Part shown: positions 32,555-39,296 of the stretch, piece after piece | How the letters are laid out: each line of letters starts with the position of its first letter | How positions within the stretch are numbered: position 1 is the first letter of the stretch | Notes under the pieces: generated by a model | Told to the model about the DNA's origin: nothing | The model's input: only the letters and a program-made list of their open reading frames with translations | Databases searched by the model: none | Position numbers and translations under genes: made by a program | Assembly: GCA_034434895.1 (NCBI GenBank) | Contig: DAOTYI010000070.1 | Location: 1 to 41,119, forward strand | DNA length: 41,119 bases | Source: DAOTXL01 sp034434895 | Lineage (GTDB): Bacteria > Chloroflexota > Anaerolineae > JAAYZQ01 | Reading direction: 5' to 3'

Positions 32555-33679
32555 TCAGTCCAGCAGCAGCCGGCCGGCTTCAATCAGCCAAGCCGCATAC
32601 ACCGGCCCACTGCCCTCCGAATAGTAGGCCGTCGCCGACGGCGCCGAGACCACATTCTGCTCCCGCACCGATAGCACCACCCTGTCCGACAGACGAACCC
32701 GAAAGCGGGTATCGGTGCCGACATAGACCATCTGTTCCACCCGGCAGGGGAAGGAGTTGTGTTCGCCCCGGGCCGGTTGGGGCAGCAGGCGGATCTTTTC
32801 CGGGCGGACCGCCACCGTGACCTGTCTTCCCCGCTCCAGCGGCCGGTCGGTCTGAACCATGAGAGGAAGCGCCTCATCCACCACCACTGTGACCCGGTCT
32901 CCATCCTGCTCCCGGACGATGCCGTCCAAAAAGTTGGTCTCGCCGATGAAATCGGCCACGAAACGGCAGTTGGGCCGCTCGTAAATCTCGGTGGGGGTGC
33001 CCACCTGCAACACCTTGCCCTGATGCATGACCGCGATCCGGTCGGACATGGTCAGCGCTTCTTCCTGATCGTGAGTCACATACACGAAGGTGATGCCCAC
33101 CTCTTTTTGCAGCGTTTTGAGCTCAAGCTGCATCTCTTTGCGCAACTTGAGGTCCAACGCCCCCAGCGGCTCATCCAGCAGCAGCACCTCCGGTCGGTTG
33201 ACCAGAGCGCGGGCCAGCGCGATGCGCTGTTGCTGGCCCCCCGACAGTTGGTTGGGCCGCCGGGGGCCGTAACCGGCCAGGCGGACCATCTCCAGCGCCT
33301 CCTGCACCCGACGCTCGATCTCTCCTCTGGGGACCTTTTTCATCTCCAGGCCAAAGGCGATGTTGCGGGCAATGGTCATGTGCGGAAAGAGGGCATAGTT
33401 TTGGAACACCATATTGGTGTTGCGTTGATAGGGAGGGGTCAGGCCCATTGGCCGGCCGTGGATATAGATCTCCCCCTCGGTCGGGTGTTCAAAGCCGGCG
33501 ATCATGCGCAGGGTGGTCGTTTTGCCACAACCGCTGGGGCCTAGCATCGAGAAAAACTCCCCATCGCGGATCTGCAGCGTGACGTGGTCCACGGCGGTCA
33601 CCTCGCTGCCAGGTCGTCCCGCCGGGCCGGGGAACACCTTGGTGACGTCACAGACCTCCACGGCAAAACTGTCTTCCAT
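32555..33679 (-). CDS. potA: Spermidine/putrescine transport ATP-binding protein PotA
   Basis: The ATPase subunit of the polyamine importer, 374 residues. Walker A is GPSGCGKTT, the signature LSGGQQQRIALARAL, Walker B VLLLDEPLGALD, and the switch His is in VYVTHDQEEAL. A TOBE domain occupies about the last 90 residues. ATG 33679 lies after AAGGAG; the longer open frame runs through the promoter. First gene of potABCD, 12 nt before potB. Confidence 0.94.
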   Translation of the reverse strand: MEDSFAVEVCDVTKVFPGPAGRPGSEVTAVDHVTLQIRDGEFFSMLGPSGCGKTTTLRMIAGFEHPTEGEIYIHGRPMGLTPPYQRNTNMVFQNYALFPHMTIARNIAFGLEMKKVPRGEIERRVQEALEMVRLAGYGPRRPNQLSGGQQQRIALARALVNRPEVLLLDEPLGALDLKLRKEMQLELKTLQKEVGITFVYVTHDQEEALTMSDRIAVMHQGKVLQVGTPTEIYERPNCRFVADFIGETNFLDGIVREQDGDRVTVVVDEALPLMVQTDRPLERGRQVTVAVRPEKIRLLPQPARGEHNSFPCRVEQMVYVGTDTRFRVRLSDRVVLSVREQNVVSAPSATAYYSEGSGPVYAAWLIEAGRLLLD

Positions 33680-33728
33680 CATCCGCTCCTTGAAGAGGTT
33701 AGAAGGGATGCTATATACAGCCGTTACC

Positions 33729-33764
33729 GCCAGGTTGTACGGCCGGAGTGGCGCTCCGCCTGGC
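33729..33764 (-). promoter_or_regulatory. Hairpin at the start of the potABCD leader
   Basis: GCCAGG with CCTGGC encloses CGGAG with CTCCG around a five-base loop. The expected transcription start falls at the edge of the outer stem, so a structured 5' end is possible. No known riboswitch is recognised. Confidence 0.4.
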
Positions 33765-33766
33765 AG

Positions 33767-33795
33767 ATTATACCCTGTTATGGCCAGATAGTCAA
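33767..33795 (-). promoter_or_regulatory. potABCD promoter
   Basis: Minus strand TTGACT (33795-33790), 17 bp, TATAAT (33772-33767). Leader about 80 nt. Confidence 0.88.
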
Positions 33796-33849
33796 GATGG
33801 CGATTGAATTCATGCCTCTCTGGGGCACAGGCCTGTGCTACCGATGCGA

Positions 33850-33878
33850 TTGACAAAGCCGCCCGCCCGTGATACACT
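33850..33878 (+). promoter_or_regulatory. Promoter of the inositol-phosphate synthase gene
   Basis: TTGACA (33850-33855), 17 bp, TACACT (33873-33878), about 28 bp before GTG 33912. Confidence 0.85.
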
Positions 33879-33911
33879 TGCCGCCGATTTCTGCTGCCAG
33901 GAGGAACAAAG

Positions 33912-34982
33912 GTGAGTCAAGTTCGAGTAGCCATCATCGGCGTGGGCAATTGCGCTTCGGCGCTGGTGCAGGGGGTGCACTTTTATCGGGATGTGGCCGA
34001 CGACGAGTTCGTGCCGGGCCTGATGCATCCGGTGCTGGGTGGCTATCGCATCCGCGATATCGAGTTCACCGCCGCCTTTGACGTGGATGCCAACAAGGTG
34101 GGCCGGGACCTGTCGGAGGCGATCTGGGTTGCGCCCAACAATACCCTCCGCTTCGCCCAGGTGCCCCACCTGGGTGTACCGGTATCGCGGGGCATGACCC
34201 ATGACGGCTTGGGCTCCCAGTTGCAGAAAAAGATCCAAAAGGCACCCGGTGCCACAGCCGACATCGTGCGCATTCTCAAAGAGACACGGACCGACGTGGT
34301 GGTCAATTTTCTGCCGGTGGGCAGTGAAATGGCCACCAAGTGGTATGTGGAGCAGGTGTTGGACGCCGGCTGCGGTTTTGTCAACTGTATCCCGGTGTTC
34401 ATCGCCCGCGAAGCCTACTGGCAGGGACGGTTCAAAAGCCGGGGCCTGCCGGTCATCGGCGACGACATCAAAAGCCAGGTGGGGTCCACCATCATCCACC
34501 GCGTGTTGACCCGCCTCTTCCACGACCGGGGGGTGCGCCTGGACCGCACCTATCAGCTCAACTTTGGCGGCAACATGGACTTTTTCAACATGCTCGACCG
34601 GGACCGGTTGCAGTCGAAAAAGATCAGCAAGACCGACGCCGTCACCAGCCAGCTCGACTATTCGTTAGAGAGGGACCAGATCCACATCGGCCCCAGCGAT
34701 TATGTGCCCTGGCTGGCCGACCGCAAATGGGCCTACATCCGCATGGAGGGCACCACCTTCGGCAACGCCCCGCTCAACGTGGAACTCAAGCTGGAGGTGT
34801 GGGATTCGCCCAACTCGGCCGGGGTGGTGATTGATGCGGTGCGCTGCTGCAAGCTGGCGCTGGACCGGGGCTTGAGCGGGGCCATCGAAGGGCCATCGGC
34901 CTATTTTATGAAATCGCCACCGGTGCAGTACACCGATGACCAGGCCCGCCAGTTGGTGGAAGCTTTTGCACGGGGGGAATGA
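33912..34982 (+). CDS. ino1: Inositol-3-phosphate synthase (archaeal/actinobacterial type)
   Basis: Converts glucose 6-phosphate to L-myo-inositol 1-phosphate with NAD, the first step to inositol lipids or inositol solutes. The 356-residue product has the NAD site VAIIGVGNCASALVQG and the family motifs DDIKSQVGSTI, LNFGGNMDFFNM, SKKISKTDAV and LKLEVWDSPNSAGVVIDAVR. It is the compact prokaryotic form. GTG 33912 follows CAGGAGGAAC. In thermophiles the product may feed di-myo-inositol phosphate; that use is not shown here. Confidence 0.93.
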   Translation: MSQVRVAIIGVGNCASALVQGVHFYRDVADDEFVPGLMHPVLGGYRIRDIEFTAAFDVDANKVGRDLSEAIWVAPNNTLRFAQVPHLGVPVSRGMTHDGLGSQLQKKIQKAPGATADIVRILKETRTDVVVNFLPVGSEMATKWYVEQVLDAGCGFVNCIPVFIAREAYWQGRFKSRGLPVIGDDIKSQVGSTIIHRVLTRLFHDRGVRLDRTYQLNFGGNMDFFNMLDRDRLQSKKISKTDAVTSQLDYSLERDQIHIGPSDYVPWLADRKWAYIRMEGTTFGNAPLNVELKLEVWDSPNSAGVVIDAVRCCKLALDRGLSGAIEGPSAYFMKSPPVQYTDDQARQLVEAFARGE

Positions 34983-35008
34983 CCCTGCCCTTGAACGATC
35001 CTGAAGGA

Positions 35009-35122
35009 GGGTGCTTAAAAAATATCCCCTCTCACCGCAGAGGCGCAGAGAACGGGAGGAATCATAAAAAAAACCGGCCTCTGCGCCTCTGCGGTGCAAA
35101 CCAGGACTTTTTCAGCAGCCTC
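35009..35122 (+). repeat. Repeat family II, copy 2 (complete, with inverted terminal arms)
   Basis: The left arm GAGGGTGCTTAAAAAATAT leads into CTCACCGCAGAGGCGCAGAG. The right arm, CCTCTGCGCCTCTGCGGTGC, leads to GACTTTTTCAGCAGCCTCT. Read on the other strand, the right end begins AGAGGCTGCTGAAAAAGTC, matching the left arm. About 114 bp, no coding capacity. Confidence 0.75.
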
Positions 35123-35174
35123 TGAAGGGAGGAGTCAGGGGGAGAAGCTACCGGTATGGGAGGGAAAGAAGAGG

Positions 35175-36884
35175 ATGAGGCTCAGTGGTGGACAGCTCGT
35201 GGTCCAGATGCTCCGGGCCTATGGGGTACGGTACCTGTTTGGAGTTCCTGGCGATACCGGCCTGGCCTTGTATGATGCGCTGTATCAGGCCCAGGCACAG
35301 GGGGAGATCACCCACATCCTGGCCCGCGACGAGCGTTCAGCCGCCTTCATGGCGGATGTCTATGCCCGGGTGAGCTCCCGTCCCGGCGTGTGTGAAGCTC
35401 CAAGTGGCGCAGGTGCCACCTATCTGGCCAGCGGCCTGGCCGAGGCCCATGCCTCCTCGGTCCCGGTGGTTGCTTTGACCTCCGACACCCCGCTGCGGCA
35501 GGAAGACCGCAACGTCCTGACCGCCCTCGATCAGCCCGCCCTTTTTGCCCCGATCACCAAATGGCGCACCCTGGTCAAATGTGCCGGGATGATCCCTGAC
35601 GCCCTGCGTCAGGCCTTCCGGGTGGCTACCACTGGCCGGCCTGGTGTCACCCAGGTCACATTGCCCATGGATGTCCTGGCCGAGGAGGTGGAGGCTCCCT
35701 CGCTCCACGCCGAAGCTGCCTGTCGGCACTACCCGGCTTATCGCACCCGCCCTGACCCGGCGGCGGTCACTCAGGCTGCCGGGCTGCTCCGACAGGCCCG
35801 CCGGCCGGTGATCGTCGCCGGTGGGGGAGTCCTTCTCTCCGGTGCCTGGGCTGAGCTGGCCGCCCTGGCTGAACTGCTGGGGGCCCCGGTGGGCACCTCC
35901 ATCTGTGGCAAGGGGGCCATCTCCGAGTTCCATCCCCTCAGCCTGGGCGTCGTGGGCGGCAACGGGGCCCGCCCCTATGCCAATGCGGTGCTTCGGGCCG
36001 CCGACCTGATCCTGTATGTCGGCTGCAAGACCGATTCAGTAACCACCGACGGCTGGACCCTGCCACCCCGGACGACCGATCAGGCCATTCTCCACCTCGA
36101 CATAGACCCCAATGAGATAGGGCGCAACTATCCCACGGCGGTCGGCCTGGTGGGCGATGCCCGATTGGGCCTGGCCGATCTGGTGACAGCCGTCAGCGCC
36201 CTCGGCGGACAGCCGCATTCCGACCCGCTGGCCCCCTGGGCTGAGGAGGTGGATGCCTTCTGGGCCGATTTTGAGGCCAGGGCTGCCGCTTCCACCACCC
36301 CGATCAAACCCCAGCGGGTGATCCAGGCCCTGACCCGGCTCTTGCCGGCCGGCAGCCTGATCGTCGCCGACGCCGGCACGCCTACTCCCTTTACCGCCGC
36401 CTACCTGTGCAGCCAGGCGGGCCGCCAGGTGATCATCCCGCGCGGCCACGGCGGGCTGGGTTATGCCCTCCCCGGCGTGGTGGGGGCCAGGCTGGCCCGG
36501 CCCCAGGCCACAGTGGTGGGCCTGATGGGCGACGGCAGCTTTGGCATGAGTGCCGGCGAACTGGAGACCGTGGCCCGCCTGGGCCTGCCGGTGATCATCC
36601 TCCAGTTCAACAACGGCTGTTTCGGCTGGATCAAGGTCGGTCAGAAGTTATGCTATGGCGGGCGTTATTTCGGCGTTGACTTTGGAGCGACGACCGACTA
36701 TGCGGCCGTGGCCCGTGGCTTTGGCTGGCAGGGGGTCCGGGTGGAGCATCCCGACCAGGTCGAACCGGCGCTGCGCCAGGCCCTGGCAACCGATGGCCCG
36801 ACCTTTGTAGACATCCTGTCGGCCTGTGAGACCGACGAGCTGCCACCGGTGACCGGATGGCAACGGATGTGGCAGGGAGAATAA
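35175..36884 (+). CDS. Thiamine-pyrophosphate enzyme, acetolactate-synthase-like
   Basis: A 569-residue TPP-dependent enzyme with the usual three domains. The N-terminal pyrimidine-binding domain has VPGDTGLALYDAL and the activating Glu in ARDERSAAFMADVYAR. A central Rossmann-like domain (from about 190) and a C-terminal domain follow, with the Mg/TPP motif GDGSFGMSAGELETV...QFNN. Similar to acetolactate synthase large subunits and to sulfoacetaldehyde, oxalyl-CoA or glyoxylate enzymes; the substrate is not clear. No small regulatory subunit gene is next to it, which argues against a classical IlvB. ATG 35175 follows a GGAGGG; the frame is open into the repeat upstream. Confidence 0.88.
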   Translation: MRLSGGQLVVQMLRAYGVRYLFGVPGDTGLALYDALYQAQAQGEITHILARDERSAAFMADVYARVSSRPGVCEAPSGAGATYLASGLAEAHASSVPVVALTSDTPLRQEDRNVLTALDQPALFAPITKWRTLVKCAGMIPDALRQAFRVATTGRPGVTQVTLPMDVLAEEVEAPSLHAEAACRHYPAYRTRPDPAAVTQAAGLLRQARRPVIVAGGGVLLSGAWAELAALAELLGAPVGTSICGKGAISEFHPLSLGVVGGNGARPYANAVLRAADLILYVGCKTDSVTTDGWTLPPRTTDQAILHLDIDPNEIGRNYPTAVGLVGDARLGLADLVTAVSALGGQPHSDPLAPWAEEVDAFWADFEARAAASTTPIKPQRVIQALTRLLPAGSLIVADAGTPTPFTAAYLCSQAGRQVIIPRGHGGLGYALPGVVGARLARPQATVVGLMGDGSFGMSAGELETVARLGLPVIILQFNNGCFGWIKVGQKLCYGGRYFGVDFGATTDYAAVARGFGWQGVRVEHPDQVEPALRQALATDGPTFVDILSACETDELPPVTGWQRMWQGE

Positions 36885-36893
36885 GCCGCCACT

Positions 36894-37457
36894 TCAGACT
36901 CGCGATCTCTTTTTCAGAGCGCGGCGCCAGTTGTGCCAGAAGGGGCGCCGCACCGATGGCGGAGTAGCAGGTGGCGGTTGGAGGGGGGCATCAGCCGGAG
37001 AGACCGGCAGCAGGGCACGGAGCCGTGCATTTTCGGCCTGGAGGGTCACATTTTCGCTGCGCAGCCGCTGCACCAGAGTGCGCAACCCCTGGTTTTCGTT
37101 TCGGATCGCACCGGTTGAAAGCTCCCAGGCCTCATTGGCCTGTTGAGCCTCCCAGGTGCGAAAGCGTAAGGCAGCCAGACGCGTCTCGGTTTCTACCATC
37201 CGCGACAGCAATCGTTGCAGGTCATCCTGACTCAGCGCACCCGACTCGACAGCCCGCAAGACCTGTTCCCCCCTGGCATAGGCCAGGCCGCTGCCCAACA
37301 GCAGACGCAGCCCCTCGGCAAGTTCCCAACCACGTTCCTGGATCACCTGCTCGATCTCACGCATGGTCTCGGCCTCAACCAGGATCTCCAGCCTGACCAG
37401 CCCTTCTGTCTCACTCTTTGAATTCTCTCTCCGGCCCATCGCCCACTCCAGAGCCAC
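36894..37457 (-). CDS. Coiled-coil protein of unknown function, paralogue of its upstream neighbour
   Basis: I do not recognise the family. The 187 residues divide into a helical N-terminal half (RLEILVEAETMREIEQVI, then RGWELAEGLRLLLGSGLAY), a coiled coil (about 95-150, ending LRSENVTLQAENARLRALL) and a Pro-rich, then strongly basic tail (WHNWRRALKKRSRV). It is a diverged copy of the next gene: compare ERGWELAEGLRLLLGSGLAYARG with EQEGWLPEEALRILLTRGLGYTKG. GTG 37457 gives a 47-nt overlap with that gene; ATG 37439, with GGAG 8 nt upstream, is an alternative. Last gene of the riboswitch operon. Confidence 0.78.
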   Translation of the reverse strand: MALEWAMGRRENSKSETEGLVRLEILVEAETMREIEQVIQERGWELAEGLRLLLGSGLAYARGEQVLRAVESGALSQDDLQRLLSRMVETETRLAALRFRTWEAQQANEAWELSTGAIRNENQGLRTLVQRLRSENVTLQAENARLRALLPVSPADAPLQPPPATPPSVRRPFWHNWRRALKKRSRV

Positions 37458-38052
37458 CGCCCTCCAGAGGTCTGCCCTCTCCGCCAGACTCCTGGCCTTT
37501 GCGGCGAACCCGAAATCTGTGGCTCAACAACGATCTCGCACGAGATGGCCCCGCCGACCTGGAGTCGGCCTCGACCCCGGCGCACTTGCCGTTTGCAGGT
37601 TGAGGGTCTCCTCTGGCCTTGAGCGCCTCATTCTCGGATCGCAGTCTTGAGATGGAGGCTTCCAGTTCTTTGCACTGGGCTCTCAAAGCCATGTTCTGCA
37701 TTTCCAGGATCTTGTTGTCCCGCATAAAATCAAAGGCGTAGAACCGCATCACAGCCGTGACCGATTCCATCTCCAGCAGCCGGTTGAGCAAGACATCCTG
37801 CGTCTCCTCCCCGTCGCGCAAGAGGAGTTTCCCTTTGGTATATCCCAATCCCCGGGTCAGCAAGATACGCAGGGCCTCTTCTGGCAGCCACCCCTCCTGC
37901 TCCGCCACAGCCAGGATGTCTTGATAGGTCTCCTGGAGCAGGCGGACCTCTACTGTGACAATTTCGGTCCCGCCGAAGGCGTCGGCAAAGAATTGCCGTT
38001 CATAGTCGGATGCGCTGATGACCAGCGATTCGTCTGACATTGTCATTCTCAT
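37411..38052 (-). CDS. Coiled-coil protein of unknown function, first of two tandem paralogues
   Basis: Unrecognised, 213 residues. A helical region (VEVRLLQETYQDILAVAEQE, then WLPEEALRILLTRGLGYTKG) is followed by a coiled coil (LLEMESVTAVMRF to RLRSENEALKARG, about 95-155) and a long disordered tail rich in Gly, Ser, Arg and Glu. No signal peptide or membrane helix. ATG 38052 lies 1 nt after the stop of the cysteine-rich gene (TGACATG), so translation is probably coupled. The residues shared with the downstream gene cover the folded part but not the tails. Confidence 0.78.
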   Translation of the reverse strand: MRMTMSDESLVISASDYERQFFADAFGGTEIVTVEVRLLQETYQDILAVAEQEGWLPEEALRILLTRGLGYTKGKLLLRDGEETQDVLLNRLLEMESVTAVMRFYAFDFMRDNKILEMQNMALRAQCKELEASISRLRSENEALKARGDPQPANGKCAGVEADSRSAGPSRARSLLSHRFRVRRKGQESGGEGRPLEGGGSGVGDGPEREFKE

Positions 38053-38053
38053 G

Positions 38054-38782
38054 TCATGGCTGGCCTCCGGCCTGCGCTCCGCTCAAGGCCGCGATGCCCC
38101 GCAGCCAGGCACTCCCCTCGTCGCCCACCGGCTCATCCCGAAAGCGCACATCACTCTTGCGAATCGCTTCGGCCAGGCGGTCGGCCAGCCGCTGCCAGAT
38201 GATCTGTTGGGCGTTGACCAGGGATCGAAAGGTGGCTTCGTCGCGCACATGGCGCAGTGCCTGGCGGAAATGGGCCAGGCATAGACCATCCGAAGCCTCA
38301 TAGGCAGCCAGCAACCCATCCTCTTCCAGAAGATGCCCGACCAGGGTGGTCAAATAGACCTTTTCCATCTTTTCGGCCTGAACGCAGGCCGGACACCGGC
38401 CTCTGGGGGTCAGACGGTCAATCAGCCCGGCCGTCGCCGCCGACGGTCGGCTGCGGTCCAGGTTCTCCTGGGCACGCCGCAGCGACAGGGCCGGCAGAGC
38501 CTCAAAGTGGGCATCGGCCATGGCGCCAAGCACTCCCCGCAAGGCATCATGCATCAGGATCGCCACCCCCAATGAGGCTCCTGGCCGCACCAGGCCCCAG
38601 CCATGCTCATGGCAGAAGCCTTGTGCCCGGCGGACCTGATCGCGCACCGCCGGGTCGTTCACACTCTCCCACAGCAGACCATCCAGATACCGCCCGGCCG
38701 CTCTGGCCTTCAGGCGGCAGAGAGGGCAGTCTGGTTGGGCCAGGGCATCGCGCAGATCATAAAAACTCATCGTCCGGCTCAT
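38054..38782 (-). CDS. DUF6062-like protein with two CPxC...CxxH modules, first gene behind a fluoride riboswitch
   Basis: A soluble helical protein of 242 residues resembling the uncharacterised DUF6062 family. Two similar modules are visible: Cys19-Pro-Leu-Cys22 with GFCHEHGW (Cys57, His60), and Cys130-Pro-Ala-Cys133 with GLCLAHFR (Cys168, His171). Each looks like one metal site, zinc most likely. No membrane segment and no similarity to the fluoride channel FluC or the CLC-F antiporter. ATG 38782 comes 17 nt after the terminator T-run and is preceded by GAGGTG; the conserved part may begin at the second ATG (38770). It leads the three-gene operon; fluoride control is inferred from the RNA upstream. 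Confidence 0.8.
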   Translation of the reverse strand: MSRTMSFYDLRDALAQPDCPLCRLKARAAGRYLDGLLWESVNDPAVRDQVRRAQGFCHEHGWGLVRPGASLGVAILMHDALRGVLGAMADAHFEALPALSLRRAQENLDRSRPSAATAGLIDRLTPRGRCPACVQAEKMEKVYLTTLVGHLLEEDGLLAAYEASDGLCLAHFRQALRHVRDEATFRSLVNAQQIIWQRLADRLAEAIRKSDVRFRDEPVGDEGSAWLRGIAALSGAQAGGQP

Positions 38783-38798
38783 CGCACCTCAGCCTACC

Positions 38799-38845
38799 AA
38801 AAAGCCTCTACCGGCCGGACGCACCCGCGTCGCGGTGGTAGAGGC
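38799..38845 (-). terminator. Expression-platform terminator of the fluoride riboswitch
   Basis: Minus-strand GCCTCTACC (38845-38837) pairs with GGTAGAGGC (38812-38804), followed by TTTTT (38803-38799). The left arm contains the aptamer's pseudoknot strand, so ligand-bound aptamer and terminator exclude each other. Confidence 0.9.
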
Positions 38846-38902
38846 TATCAGTCACTGAAGACAGATCAGGGGCATCAGCCCCCCGGGCGAGCCTCATCGC
38901 CC
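38837..38902 (-). ncRNA. Fluoride riboswitch aptamer (crcB motif)
   Basis: On the minus strand: P1 is GGGCG (38902-38898) with CGCCC (38889-38885), loop ATGAGGCT. An extra hairpin GGGGC-TGAT-GCCCC follows, then P3 AATCTGTC-like, ATCTGTC with GACTGAT (one U-U mismatch), leading directly into AGCCTCTACC. The P1 loop GAGGCT pairs with AGCCTC to form the pseudoknot. The well-studied Thermotoga petrophila aptamer has GGGCGATGAGGCCCGCCC and CTGATGGCCTCTAC; the one loop base that differs here (C to T) is matched by a G to A change in the pairing strand. RNA starts about 16 nt upstream. Confidence 0.9.
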
Positions 38903-38917
38903 GATTTCAGCAACCCA

Positions 38918-38946
38918 ATTGTACCACAGGCCGGCAAAACAGTCAA
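38918..38946 (-). promoter_or_regulatory. Promoter of the fluoride-riboswitch operon
   Basis: Minus strand TTGACT (38946-38941), 17 bp, TACAAT (38923-38918). Transcription should begin just before the aptamer. Confidence 0.88.
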
Positions 38947-38960
38947 AAGGTGCCGGTCAC

Positions 38961-39040
38961 TTTTCACCGCCGAGAACGCAGAGGAATCACAAAAACTCTG
39001 CGGCCTCTGCGGTGCAGGCCGGGACTTTTTCAGCAGCCTC
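38961..39040 (+). repeat. Repeat family II, copy 3
   Basis: TTTTCACCGCCGAGAACGCA, a short spacer, then CCTCTGCGGTGCAGG and GGGACTTTTTCAGCAGCCTC. It abuts the riboswitch promoter. The gap 38783-39296 holds the riboswitch, this repeat, the small palindrome below and a stretch (about 39121-39296) in which I see no gene. Confidence 0.7.
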
Positions 39041-39101
39041 CGACATGGGGGGCAGGGGGTCCCACCGCTGTTCAGGACCCTGACCGTCCTGCTCAGCCCT
39101 G

Positions 39102-39120
39102 CCCTGAGCTTGCCGAAGGG
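39102..39120. repeat. Short palindrome CCCTGAGCTTGCCGAAGGG
   Basis: Imperfect self-complementary word of the CCTTCGACAAGCTCAGGG kind that recurs between genes in many bacteria. Confidence 0.4.
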
Positions 39121-39296
39121 TAGATGCTGGTCCTGGCGGCATTCACCTTCTTGACCAATGCGCCGTCACCGTCAAGCGGGTGCAACGCACTTGGGAAGTC
39201 CGTCGCATCTGCCCATAAGCCATTGAAATCGCCAGAAAGTGGACGGCACGAAGCCGGACCAGTGGGACTATGAGAATGACAGATTCCCACCACCGG

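Noticed and set aside
31101..32624. 507-codon plus-strand frame opposite potB and potC
   Set aside because: Gln/Asp/Gly-rich translation opposite membrane proteins; no motif. Similar shadows at 10592-11548, 14484-15305, 20888-22276, 27828-28922, 29520-30920 and 32759-33544 were dropped for the same reason.
39121..39296. Possible transposase remnant upstream of the riboswitch operon
   Set aside because: The stretch has different composition and short open frames on both strands, but I could not match any transposase motif, so no feature is claimed.
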